Source: Streptomyces jeddahensis (GTDB lineage Bacteria; Actinomycetota; Actinomycetes; Streptomycetales; Streptomycetaceae). Taken from it: a stretch of 64,000 nucleotides of DNA. Numbering within the stretch: position 1 is the first letter of the stretch; every line of letters starts with the position of its first letter. The notes under the pieces are model-generated. The model did no database searches. It worked only from the letters and a program-made list of their open reading frames with translations, and had not been told where the DNA came from. Positions 42,838 through 51,139 of the stretch are shown piece by piece. The DNA lies in contig NZ_LOHS01000043.1 in assembly GCF_001642995.1 (NCBI RefSeq), forward strand, positions 1 to 64,000, written 5' to 3'. The position numbers were made by a program, and so were the translations under genes.

Positions 42838-44331
42838 GTGGACTCCCCGACGTACGAACCCGACCCGTACCGGCCGCCTGCCGAGCCGCCGATGCCTGCC
42901 GAGCCGCCGGCGCCTGCCGCTCCGCCGACACCTCCCGAGCCACCCAGGCAGCCCCCGCCCCCGCGCGACCCGGTGGCGGTGGCACTCGGCAACGCCTCGC
43001 TGCTCGGCATCGGTTATCTGCTGCTGGGCCGCTGGCGGCTGGCCGCGCTCGCGGTGGTCGGCACGGGCTGGCTCCTCAACCTCACCGCATCGACCGCTGA
43101 GACCTGGTGCGAGATCCTGCTGCTCCTGTGGTGGGCGGCCGGCATCGCCCACGGCTGGTTCCTGGCACACCGGCGCCCGGAGCATGTCGCACGGCGCGGG
43201 CAGCGCATAAGCACGCTCGCCCTGGCGGTCGTGGTGCTGCTGACCGCCGTACTGCTGCGCGTCGACGCGTACGGCATCGAGAACCGCGTGACCGAGGCCC
43301 GCGAGGGCGGCGACTGCGAGACGGCCGTGGCCGCGCAGGGCGAGGTGTGGTCCGGCCACCGCCTGGCGGCCGCACCGGTGGTCGAACCCGGCGACGCGGT
43401 GGTGGATGCGTGCCGCCGGCTGGAGCGGGCCGCGTCCACGCTGGCGGACGCCGCACGGGACGGGAGCATCGAGGACCTGGAGCGGGGCTTCGGCATCCTC
43501 GCCGGCGTCCTGCGCAAACCCGGCAACGAGCAGACCGTCAAGACGGTCCTGGACACCTTCCTCGACGGCCTGCCGACCAAGGACTCCTGCGACACCGCCG
43601 ACATCACCGGCTGGCTCCGCGACCGCGGGCCCACCCGGAACGTACTGGACCGGTCCGCCGACGCCGCGGCGCGCACGGAACCCGCCGCGCTGGTGGGCTG
43701 CGGCGACGATCTGATGGCCGAGGACGACTGGCAGCAGGCGCGGGCGCACTACCAGCAGCTTCTCGACCAGTACCCGGACGACGAGCGTTCGGACGAGGCA
43801 CGCAGCGGTGTGAAGAAGGCCGGCCTCGCCATCGAACTGGACGAGGTACGCCGTCTGGTCCAGAACACGTCCGACGCGAAATCCGGCTACTGCGACGCGC
43901 CCGCCAAGTACAGCGGTGCCCCGGCGTACCGCAAGGGCTTCAACCGCGCGTTGTTCCTGGGCGACACCGAGTACACCGGCAAGCTCCCCGGCGGCTGGCG
44001 CACCAGCGACCCGGCCAAGGCCGCGCTCGTGGTCTGCGCGGGCACGGCGGAGCACGGATCCGCCGTCGAGACGTGCTACTACGAGAACGACGAGTCCGCG
44101 TACTTCCCTCACGAAGTGACCTTCTACAAGGTCAAGATCCCGCTGAAGGTCTACGAGCTGCGCACCGGAAAGCGCATCGACCCGCGCCAGGTGCAGATCA
44201 GCGGCGGAAGTTGTCCGAGGACCCTCTACTACGGGTACTACGGCACGTACGACTACGGGCCGGGCGACCAGTTCGTCTCCACCGCCAAGTCCGACGTACG
44301 GGAGGCCTTCTGGCCGGTCGTCAAACGATGA
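42838..44331 (+). CDS. Membrane-anchored protein of unknown function
   Basis: The GTG at 42838 is used. The 497-residue protein has a Pro-rich N-terminus (PPAEPPMPAEPPAPAAPP), three or four membrane helices (about 55-130), and a large extracytoplasmic part with a TPR-like segment (ARAHYQQLLDQYPDDERSDEARSG, about 300-325) and a C-terminal domain rich in Cys/Tyr (CYYENDESAYFP, SGGSCPRTLYYGYYG). It is the third gene of the GH16 run. I do not recognise the family. Confidence 0.75.
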   Translation: MDSPTYEPDPYRPPAEPPMPAEPPAPAAPPTPPEPPRQPPPPRDPVAVALGNASLLGIGYLLLGRWRLAALAVVGTGWLLNLTASTAETWCEILLLLWWAAGIAHGWFLAHRRPEHVARRGQRISTLALAVVVLLTAVLLRVDAYGIENRVTEAREGGDCETAVAAQGEVWSGHRLAAAPVVEPGDAVVDACRRLERAASTLADAARDGSIEDLERGFGILAGVLRKPGNEQTVKTVLDTFLDGLPTKDSCDTADITGWLRDRGPTRNVLDRSADAAARTEPAALVGCGDDLMAEDDWQQARAHYQQLLDQYPDDERSDEARSGVKKAGLAIELDEVRRLVQNTSDAKSGYCDAPAKYSGAPAYRKGFNRALFLGDTEYTGKLPGGWRTSDPAKAALVVCAGTAEHGSAVETCYYENDESAYFPHEVTFYKVKIPLKVYELRTGKRIDPRQVQISGGSCPRTLYYGYYGTYDYGPGDQFVSTAKSDVREAFWPVVKR

Positions 44332-44354
44332 CCACGCCGTGAGCCCTCGGCTCC

Positions 44355-44397
44355 GACCCTCGGCCGTGACGCCTGCGCGCCGTCACGGCCGAGGGTC
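44355..44397 (+). terminator. Terminator after the membrane protein gene
   Basis: A perfect 17-bp stem (GACCCTCGGCCGTGACG/CGTCACGGCCGAGGGTC) with a 9-base loop. Confidence 0.88.
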
Positions 44398-44547
44398 GAG
44401 CTGTTCCCCGAAAATTTCGACGAGTTGATCTCTCCTCTCAGCCCCTTATTCGTGCAACTTTCGAACATCAACTTCTATTCGATTGCCAAGGCTGGCTGAC
44501 GACCTGGGACGTCGACCCTCCGGAGGCATCTCCCAGCCCGAGCGAAC

Positions 44548-44601
44548 GTTTCGAAACAAATACCGAAAGCATTGACAGTTGACGTGGCCAGGCCAACACT
44601 G
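44548..44601 (+). promoter_or_regulatory. Operator-like palindrome and promoter of the CE4 gene
   Basis: GTTTCGAAAC (44548-44557) is a perfect palindrome followed by CGAAAGC. TTGACA-N18-ACACTG (44572-44601) is a good promoter match. LacI-type regulators of xylan/cellulose genes in Streptomyces use CGAAA...TTTCG-like sites, so substrate induction is plausible. Confidence 0.5.
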
Positions 44602-44631
44602 TTCGCCACCCAGGCTGGAGGACCACGCCAC

Positions 44632-45612
44632 ATGAGAACCAGACCACGTCTCTCGATACGCTCCTTACTGACGGGATTGGCCGTCGTCGCGATGACCGCA
44701 GCAAGCACCCTCACCGTCAACGCCGCCCCGGCGCAGGCCGCCGCCTGCAACGGGTACGTCGGCCTCACCTTCGACGACGGCCCGTCCACCAACACACCGG
44801 CCCTGCTCAACGCGCTCAAGCAGAACGGGCTGCGGGCCACGATGTTCAACCAGGGCCAGAACGCCGCCGCCAACCCGTCCCAGGTCCGGGCCCAGGTCGA
44901 CGCCGGCATGTGGGTGGCCAACCACAGCTACACCCACCCGCACCTCACCCAGCTCAGCCAGGCGCAGATCGACTCGGAGATCTCCCGGACCCAGCAGGCC
45001 ATCGCCAACGCGGGCGGCGGCACTCCGAAGCTGTTCCGCCCGCCGTACGGCGAGACCAACTCGACGGTGAAGTCGGTCGCGGCCAAGTACGGCCTGACCG
45101 AGATCATCTGGGACGTCGACTCGCAGGACTGGAACGGCGCCAGTACCGACGCGATCGTGCAGGCCGCCGCCCGGCTGACCGACGGCCAGATCATGCTCAT
45201 GCACGACTGGTCCGCCAACGCGCTCGCTGCGATTCCGCGCATCGCGCAGGGGTTGGCCAGTCGCGGCCTGTGCGCCGGGATGATCTCGCCGGGGACCGGC
45301 CGCGCCGTGGCCCCCGACGGCGGCGGCACCGGCGGTGGCGGCACCGGCAGTTGCACGGCGACCCTGTCCGCGGGCCAGCAGTGGAGTGACCGGTACAACC
45401 TCAACGTCTCGGTCTCCGGCTCCAGCAACTGGACCGTGACCATGAACGTCCCCTCCCCGGCGAAGATTCTCTCCACCTGGAACATCAGCGCCAGCTATCC
45501 CAGCGCCCAAGTGCTGACGGCCAAGCCCAACGGCAGCGGCAACAACTGGGGCGTCACCATCCAGCACAACGGCAACCGTGCCTGGCCGACGGTCTCCTGC
45601 ACCGCGACCTGA
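44632..45612 (+). CDS. Secreted CE4 polysaccharide deacetylase with CBM2
   Basis: The 326-residue protein has a signal peptide (to AQA-A, about 37), a NodB domain (about 40-220) with TFDDGPS (Asp48, Asp49), the metal motif NHSYTHPH (His98, His102), RPPYG (136-140), and His191 in MLMHD, then a Gly-rich linker (GGGTGGGGTG) and a CBM2-type cellulose/xylan-binding module (about 240-326). It removes acetyl groups from xylan or chitin. GGAGG precedes the ATG. It is monocistronic, with its own terminator. Confidence 0.92.
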   Translation: MRTRPRLSIRSLLTGLAVVAMTAASTLTVNAAPAQAAACNGYVGLTFDDGPSTNTPALLNALKQNGLRATMFNQGQNAAANPSQVRAQVDAGMWVANHSYTHPHLTQLSQAQIDSEISRTQQAIANAGGGTPKLFRPPYGETNSTVKSVAAKYGLTEIIWDVDSQDWNGASTDAIVQAAARLTDGQIMLMHDWSANALAAIPRIAQGLASRGLCAGMISPGTGRAVAPDGGGTGGGGTGSCTATLSAGQQWSDRYNLNVSVSGSSNWTVTMNVPSPAKILSTWNISASYPSAQVLTAKPNGSGNNWGVTIQHNGNRAWPTVSCTAT

Positions 45613-45648
45613 CCGCCCAGCACTCCCGAGACACCGCACCTCGCACCT

Positions 45649-45679
45649 GTGGCGCGGCGGCCCCTGGCTGCCGCGCCAC
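45649..45679 (+). terminator. Terminator of the CE4 gene
   Basis: GTGGCGCGGCGGC/GCTGCCGCGCCAC, a 13-bp stem with one wobble pair, lies 37 bases after the stop. Confidence 0.8.
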
Positions 45680-45816
45680 ACTGCTTGACCGGTCACCGGA
45701 GCTGCTGACGGCAGGCCGGTCATGGAACTTCGGAGCGCTGGGAGGAGTTGGCAGGAGGACACGCGGTACACACGCGGACGACCGGAACGACATGGGCTGA
45801 AGCCGAGGAGGCACGG

Positions 45817-46383
45817 ATGGCGATGTGGGATCGGATCAAGGACCAGGCCAAGGGTCTGCAGCAGCAGGCGCAGGGGGCGAGGGGCGCCGGCGGACACGGG
45901 CGGCCCGGCGCAGGGTCCGCAGGGGGATCGCGGGCGCAGGGATCGCGGGCGCAGCTGGTGAACACGCTCAAGTCCCAGCTCACTTCCCTCAAGACGGAGC
46001 TGAAAAGCGGTGCCTACCGGGACGCCAGCATGGCCATGTGCGCCCTGGTCGCCGCCGCCGACGGGCATGTCGACCCGGCCGAGCGGCAGCATGTGGAGTC
46101 GCTGATCCTGCACAACGACGTCCTGCAGAACTTCCCGCCAGAGCAGTTGCGGCAGCGCTTCAACAAGCACGTCGACCAGCTGGCGCTCAACTTCCAGCAG
46201 GGCAAGGCCGAGGCCCTGCAGGAGATCGCCAAGGCTGCGAAGAAGCCGACGGAGGCCAGGGCGGTCGTGCAGACCGGCTTCGTCGTCGCGGGTGCGGACG
46301 GATACGTGGCGCCGGCCGAGGAGCAGATCCTGCGCGAGGCGTGCTCGGTACTCGGCGTGTCGACCCAGGAGTTCGGCCTCTGA
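45817..46383 (+). CDS. TerB-like tellurite-resistance family protein
   Basis: The 188-residue protein starts at ATG 45817 (GAGGAGG upstream) with an Ala/Gly/Gln-rich N-terminus (to about 50), then a TerB/DjlA-N helical domain with the acidic loops ALVAAADGHVDPAE and VVAGADGYVAPAE that fit the two metal-binding repeats of TerB. It may bind divalent metal and act in membrane stress. No ter cluster is nearby. Confidence 0.88.
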   Translation: MAMWDRIKDQAKGLQQQAQGARGAGGHGRPGAGSAGGSRAQGSRAQLVNTLKSQLTSLKTELKSGAYRDASMAMCALVAAADGHVDPAERQHVESLILHNDVLQNFPPEQLRQRFNKHVDQLALNFQQGKAEALQEIAKAAKKPTEARAVVQTGFVVAGADGYVAPAEEQILREACSVLGVSTQEFGL

Positions 46384-46807
46384 GGACACGCACCGCCGTA
46401 GGTGACCGGACCTCGGCGGACGCGAGCGCACGGCTGCTGCCCCGCTCAGAACTCCCGCTTTCGTGCGCGGAGCCGAGTGCCGACCGGTCACGTGGCGTTC
46501 TTGAAACGCTGCGGTCCGGGCGGGCCAATATCTATGGCCATGAAATGAGAAATCGACGCGACGCGCGATGAGGATTTCTCGGGCCACGGGCGGAGCGGAA
46601 TTATCGACCGTGCACGACCGATCGCGCCGTGCTACTGTCGATCTCAGTTGCAGTTGTGGTTACCAAAAGCTTTAGGCGTCCGCACCGGTTTATGCACCGG
46701 TGGAGCATTTTCGTGTGCCCGGTTATTTTCCCGGCGGGGTGATCATCACGGCGACGCGGAGTCCGCACAGGGCGAGCTCCGAAGCACCGCCCCGAAGGAG
46801 ATTCACC
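46384..46807. other. Long leader region of cspA
   Basis: No gene is visible in these 424 bases. The last 190 bases are less G+C-rich and probably carry the promoter and the cold-shock leader: TTGCAG-N18-TTAGGC at about 46648 is a possible promoter, and GCACCGGT occurs twice (46682 and 46694). GAAGGAG precedes the ATG. Confidence 0.5.
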
Positions 46808-47011
46808 ATGGCTTCTGGCACCGTGAAGTGGTTCAACGCGGAAAAGGGATTCGGCTTCATCGAGCAGGACGGCGGCGGCGCCGACGTCTTCGCCCACTAC
46901 TCGAACATCGCCACCCAGGGCTTCCGCGAGCTGTCGGAGGGCCAGAAGGTGACGTTCGACATCGCGCAGGGCCAGAAGGGCCCGACGGCCGAGAACATCG
47001 TTCCCGCCTGA
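46808..47011 (+). CDS. cspA: Cold shock protein (CspA family)
   Basis: The 67-residue protein is a single OB-fold cold shock domain with RNP1 KGFGFI and RNP2 VFAHY. It binds single-stranded RNA and DNA as an RNA chaperone. It precedes a DEAD-box helicase on the same strand but is followed by a strong hairpin, so helicase expression from this promoter would depend on read-through. The symbol is a family name; several paralogues exist in Streptomyces. Confidence 0.95.
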   Translation: MASGTVKWFNAEKGFGFIEQDGGGADVFAHYSNIATQGFRELSEGQKVTFDIAQGQKGPTAENIVPA

Positions 47012-47030
47012 CGCGACGCTTACTTCGCAG

Positions 47031-47062
47031 CTGGGGCCCGCACCTTGGGGTGCGGGCCCCAG
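47031..47062 (+). terminator. Terminator after cspA
   Basis: A perfect 14-bp stem (CTGGGGCCCGCACC/GGTGCGGGCCCCAG) with loop TTGG, 20 bases after the cspA stop. Confidence 0.9.
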
Positions 47063-47269
47063 CTCGCTGCATTTCAGGGCGCCTTACGGCAATGCTCGAC
47101 CCTGCACTCAGCGCTCTCGGCGTGAATTCACCTGGGTATGGATTCACCAGAGCCGGCCGGGCGGAATATCCGATCCGGCCCCCATCGTCTTTGGCTCGTT
47201 CTTGCGATTTCTGGGCTGCTCATCTGCTGCGGGAATTCCTTGATACGTGCCACATCAAGGAGGTTCCGC

Positions 47270-48790
47270 TTGAACCGCGCACGTACGAACGATCGCCTCT
47301 CCCGCACTCGCACGGGGAATTCGGGCTCCGGAAGGAGCGGCAACCGCACAGGAGCCGCTGCCGCCAACCGCTCCGGTGCGCAGCGCCGCCCCAAGGGCTA
47401 CGGAAACCGACAGGCCGCAGCACCAGGCGAGTTCGCGCTGCCGGCGACGATCACGCCCGCCCTGTCCGCCGTCGAGTCGTTCGCCGATCTCGCCATGCCG
47501 GCTCGGTTGCTGGCAGCGCTTGGCCACGAAGGCGTGACCGTACCGTTCCCGATCCAGGCGGCGACCCTGCCGAACTCCTTGGCCGGTCGTGACGTACTCG
47601 GCCGTGGCCGCACCGGTTCGGGCAAGACTCTCGCCTTCGGCCTCGCGCTGCTGGCCCGTACAGAGGGCCGGCGCGCCGAGCCACGGCAGCCGCTGGCCCT
47701 CGTCCTCGTACCCACCCGCGAGCTCGCCCAGCAGGTCACCGACGCCCTCACTCCGTACGCCCGCTCTGTGGGGCTGCGGCTGGCCACCGTGGTCGGCGGG
47801 ATGTCGATCGGCAGACAGGCCGGTGCGCTGCGTGCCGGGGTGGAGGTCGTCGTCGCGACGCCGGGGCGGCTCAAGGACCTCATCGACCGTGGCGCCTGCC
47901 GACTGGACGACGTCGGCATCACCGTCCTCGACGAGGCCGACCAGATGACCGACATGGGCTTCATGCCCCACGTCACAGCCCTGCTCGACCAAGTGCGTCC
48001 CGAGGGGCAGCGGCTGCTCTTCTCGGCCACCCTGGACCGCAACGTCGACCTGCTGGTCCGCCGCTATCTGACCGACCCGGTGGTCCACTCCGTCGACCCG
48101 TCGGCGGGTGCGGTCACCACGATGGAGCACCACGTCCTCCACGTGCACGACGCGGACAAGCATCGGACGACCACCGAGATCGCGGCCCGGGACAGCCGGG
48201 TGATCATGTTCCTGGACACGAAGCACGCGGTGGACCGGCTGACCGAGCACCTGCTGAACAGCGGCGTCCGGGCCGCGGCCCTGCACGGTGGCAAGTCCCA
48301 GCCGCAGCGCACGAGGACCCTCACCCAGTTCAAGAGCGGGCATGTGACGGTACTCGTGGCGACCAATGTCGCGGCGCGCGGCATCCACGTCGACAACCTC
48401 GACCTGGTCGTCAACGTGGATCCGCCCAGCGACCCCAAGGACTACCTGCACCGCGGCGGCCGGACGGCCCGCGCCGGCGAGTCCGGCAGCGTCGTCACCC
48501 TGGTGACCCCCGACCAGCGCCGCGGCATGAGCCGGCTGATGGCTTCGGCCGGCATCACCCCGCAGATCACCCGAGTACGTTCCGGTGAGGCGGAGCTGAG
48601 CCGCATCACAGGGGCCCAGGCCCCTTCCGGTGTCCCGGTCGTCATCACCGCGCCGGCCGTGGAACGTCCCCGCCGTGCCGCGTCTTCTTCGTCCCGGGGA
48701 GGCCGTAGCCGCACCGGCCAGGCCCGGCCCACCGGTGAAGCGGCGCGCCGTAGGGCGCAGCGGCAGTCCGCCTTCGACCCGGCGGCCTAG
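47270..48790 (+). CDS. DEAD-box ATP-dependent RNA helicase
   Basis: TTG at 47270 is chosen because AAGGAGG lies six bases before it. The 506-residue protein has a basic, RNA-binding N-terminus (about 1-50), Q motif PFPIQ, Walker A RTGSGKT (about 113-119), VLDEAD (about 220), SAT, and the second RecA domain with HRGGRTARAG. The C-terminal tail is Arg/Ser/Gly-rich. It unwinds structured RNA, probably in the cold together with the adjacent CspA, as in other bacteria. Confidence 0.92.
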   Translation: MNRARTNDRLSRTRTGNSGSGRSGNRTGAAAANRSGAQRRPKGYGNRQAAAPGEFALPATITPALSAVESFADLAMPARLLAALGHEGVTVPFPIQAATLPNSLAGRDVLGRGRTGSGKTLAFGLALLARTEGRRAEPRQPLALVLVPTRELAQQVTDALTPYARSVGLRLATVVGGMSIGRQAGALRAGVEVVVATPGRLKDLIDRGACRLDDVGITVLDEADQMTDMGFMPHVTALLDQVRPEGQRLLFSATLDRNVDLLVRRYLTDPVVHSVDPSAGAVTTMEHHVLHVHDADKHRTTTEIAARDSRVIMFLDTKHAVDRLTEHLLNSGVRAAALHGGKSQPQRTRTLTQFKSGHVTVLVATNVAARGIHVDNLDLVVNVDPPSDPKDYLHRGGRTARAGESGSVVTLVTPDQRRGMSRLMASAGITPQITRVRSGEAELSRITGAQAPSGVPVVITAPAVERPRRAASSSSRGGRSRTGQARPTGEAARRRAQRQSAFDPAA

Positions 48791-48835
48791 AACCATCGTG
48801 ATCAGAAATCTCGCCCATCCCCGCAGGAGGCACCT

Positions 48836-49231
48836 TTGACAACGGCTCAGATGCAGCGCCACCAGGCAGATCCCGCCCCCGCGACCGTCGTCGACGACAT
48901 GGACGCCTCCGGACCGCGGGTCTCTGACGACATGACCGTCGAGGTGGCCCTGGCTGTCATGGCCAGTGCCCGTGTCGAGTATCTGCTCCTCTGTGACGGG
49001 GATGACCAGTGCACGGGCTCGATCACCCGGGCCGAGCTCGCCGTTCTCCGCGACAGCTCGACGTACACGGACCGGATCCGTCTCCGGGACGTCCTCGGCG
49101 GACCGTTCACCTCAGCTGTGGCCGCGATGGCCGGAGCCGGACACCCCGTACGGCACCGGCAGCCCGGCGCTCGACCCGCCGGCGTCGGGGAGCACGGCCG
49201 GGCCCTGGGCGTTCGCACCCTCTCCCGCTGA
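48836..49231 (+). CDS. CBS-domain protein
   Basis: The start is TTG 48836 with AGGAGG five bases upstream. The 131-residue protein has CBS-like sequence in DDMTVEVALAVMASARVEYLLLCDGDDQCTGSITRAEL (about 30-70), followed by a weaker second half. CBS domains bind adenosine nucleotides. It lies 45 bases downstream of the helicase and belongs to that run. Confidence 0.75.
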   Translation: MTTAQMQRHQADPAPATVVDDMDASGPRVSDDMTVEVALAVMASARVEYLLLCDGDDQCTGSITRAELAVLRDSSTYTDRIRLRDVLGGPFTSAVAAMAGAGHPVRHRQPGARPAGVGEHGRALGVRTLSR

Positions 49232-49278
49232 TCCCCCTCGCTCCAGCCGGCCCTTTCTCCTTCTGTCTGTGAGGCACC

Positions 49279-49593
49279 ATGCGCTGTGTCATCGCCCGGT
49301 ACCCGTTCGACCTCTCCAAGAGCGGAGTGCTCGCCTCGATGAAGGGCGTCAAGCCCGAGCTCATCACGGGCGAGTCCGTGACCATCGGCCGCCGCCGCTA
49401 CCCCGTCAAGCAAGTAGGCGAAGTCATCACCCGACAGGACCGCCGCGACTTCACCAGCGGCGAGGTCACCCGGGCCATGGCCCGCCTCGGCTTCGCCTGC
49501 CACGACCACCCCGAGGCCGCGCCGGTGCATGTCCTCACCCCGCTCCAGACCGCGTCGGCACTGCTCGGCAGCCCCGTCCCCCTGGACGTGTGA
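49279..49593 (+). CDS. Hypothetical protein in the cold-shock run
   Basis: The 104-residue protein (MRCVIARYPFDLSKSGV...GESVTIGRRRYPVKQVGEVITRQDRRDF) has no domain I can name. It is basic and compact, with GTGAGGC upstream of its ATG, and lies 47 bases after the CBS gene before a strong terminator. Context (CspA, helicase, CBS) suggests an RNA- or cold-related role; this is inference. Confidence 0.8.
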   Translation: MRCVIARYPFDLSKSGVLASMKGVKPELITGESVTIGRRRYPVKQVGEVITRQDRRDFTSGEVTRAMARLGFACHDHPEAAPVHVLTPLQTASALLGSPVPLDV

Positions 49594-49620
49594 GGACGGG
49601 CGGAGTCCGCCATCCGTCAG

Positions 49621-49662
49621 CGGTGAGGGCCCTGTCGACACCTGTCGACAGGGCCCTCACCG
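49621..49662. terminator. Strong bidirectional terminator
   Basis: A perfect 18-bp stem (CGGTGAGGGCCCTGTCGA and its complement) with loop CACCTG closes the cspA-helicase run and faces the convergent gene at 49675. Confidence 0.92.
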
Positions 49663-49674
49663 CGTCTCGTCGTC

Positions 49675-50049
49675 CTACTGGTCGGAGTAGCTGAAATCGC
49701 CCACGGTCCAGGCGCTGACGTCCTTGATCGCGACACGGTACATCCCGCCCGTCTCGGGGATACCGAGGCTCCCCTGCAGGATCCGGGCGAGATGGAAGTG
49801 CAGATGCGTGGGCGGCTCGCCGCGGTCGGGCCGCCCCTCTCGCCGGTCGAAGGTGAAGACGTCGGCGAACGGGCCGAGACGGTCGGAGTCCCTCAGGACC
49901 TCCGAGACACGCTCCCTCCACACGGCTTCGGGAGCCAGTCGGCCGGTGATGACGGCGCCGCCGACGACCACGGTCAGCGACATCTGATTGCTCTGCTCGG
50001 ACTCCACCATGGCGCAGATGGCGACCAGCAGCTCGTCAGGGTTCTGCAT
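49675..50049 (-). CDS. GvpU-like small protein
   Basis: The 124-residue protein resembles GvpU-type gas-vesicle accessory proteins in layout: MSLTVVVGGAVITGRLAPEAVWRERVSEVL, then THLHFHLARILQG and MYRVAIKDVSAWTVGDFS. No gas vesicle genes (gvpA, gvpF and others) are nearby, so a gas-vesicle role is doubtful; many Streptomyces carry such proteins alone. The assignment is from remembered sequence pattern. Confidence 0.55.
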   Translation of the reverse strand: MQNPDELLVAICAMVESEQSNQMSLTVVVGGAVITGRLAPEAVWRERVSEVLRDSDRLGPFADVFTFDRREGRPDRGEPPTHLHFHLARILQGSLGIPETGGMYRVAIKDVSAWTVGDFSYSDQ

Positions 50050-50577
50050 GAGCGCTGATTCTATTCAGCGGCCTGTTCAGGCGGACCCCTGGGCGTGAGG
50101 CGGCTGCGTGGGCGTCGGGAGACAGGTGCCATACCTATGGCCCACGAGAACTGAAATCTACTTTTGCCGGAGTAGACATTGGCCCTTGGACTGGTTAAGG
50201 TTTCTCTCGTAGATACGGTCAGAAGAGACGAAGAGACCCGGCAGACACGAACTGCCGGGTCGCAGTACCGCAGTACCAGTTCTGCAAGCAGTACCAGTTC
50301 GGCAAGTGGTTGGTTCAGAGGAAGGACGGAGGAGCAGACGCCATCAGGATCGCCCGGCCCGAGAAGCATTCGGTCCGGGTACCGCAAGACCCCGGAATGG
50401 AAGGTGGTCCCCGGTCACGCAGCCGCGATCCCCGCACCCCCGCCCGTCTGCCGGGCCCGGGTAGCGGAAGCAGAAGGTCGGCACAGCAGTAGGGCCGACA
50501 GATGGTGTTGAATTTCCTTCGGGGCCCTGGTGCCGTACGGCATCAGGGCCCCTCGACGCGTTGCACTACGAGGTGAC
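50050..50577 (+). promoter_or_regulatory. Long leader of the BldC/MerR-like gene
   Basis: This 528-base gap has no convincing gene. A promoter TTGGAC-N18-TAGATA lies at 50186-50215, predicting a leader of about 355 bases. The leader contains an early hairpin (GACCCGGCAG...CTGCCGGGTC, 50236-50261) and a late one with a 9-bp perfect stem GGGGCCCTG/CAGGGCCCC (50521-50552) that ends 26 bases before the start codon. Confidence 0.55.
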
Positions 50578-50928
50578 ATGACAGCAGATACTCCGCTCAG
50601 CGGTCGTCTGGACGACGACGACTACCCCGCGTACACGATGGGCCGAGCCGCGGAGATGCTCGGCACCACCCCGGGCTTCCTCCGAGCCATCGGTGAGGCC
50701 CGGCTGATCACTCCCCTCCGCTCGGAGGGCGGGCACCGCCGGTACTCCCGCTACCAGCTGCGGATTGCCGCTCGCGCTCGCGAGCTCGTCGACAAGGGCA
50801 CCCCCATCGAGGCTGCTTGCCGCATCATCATCCTTGAGGACCAGCTCGAGGAAGCTCAGCGCATCAACGCCGAGTACCGCCGTGCCGCGAACGCAGCGGC
50901 CGACGGTTCGCGTCCCGGTGCCAGCTGA
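50578..50928 (+). CDS. BldC/MerR-like DNA-binding regulator
   Basis: The 116-residue protein has a MerR-type winged helix-turn-helix (YTMGRAAEMLGTTPGFLRAIGEARLITPLRSEGGHRRYSRYQLRIAARARELVDKG, about 18-72) and a short C-terminal helix (EDQLEEAQRINAEYRRAANAA) but no effector domain. Small MerR-like proteins of this kind in Streptomyces are developmental or stress regulators. GAGGTG lies before the ATG. It is preceded by an unusually long leader. Confidence 0.88.
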   Translation: MTADTPLSGRLDDDDYPAYTMGRAAEMLGTTPGFLRAIGEARLITPLRSEGGHRRYSRYQLRIAARARELVDKGTPIEAACRIIILEDQLEEAQRINAEYRRAANAAADGSRPGAS

Positions 50929-51139
50929 TCAAGCGGGCACCGGGCCGGTCGGCTCGAACAGCGTCCCGCGAGAGGCCGGCGGCACCTGTGCCGTCCACGC
51001 GAACACCGTGCGCCGCGCCCCCAGGGCTGCCACCGCCCTTGCCGACACGCGCTGAGCCCATGGCCCGGCGACGAGTCCCCACGGTCCGCCACCGCCCGGG
51101 AAGCCGCTTCGCGGCGCTGCTCGGAAGGGCGCTGAACCG

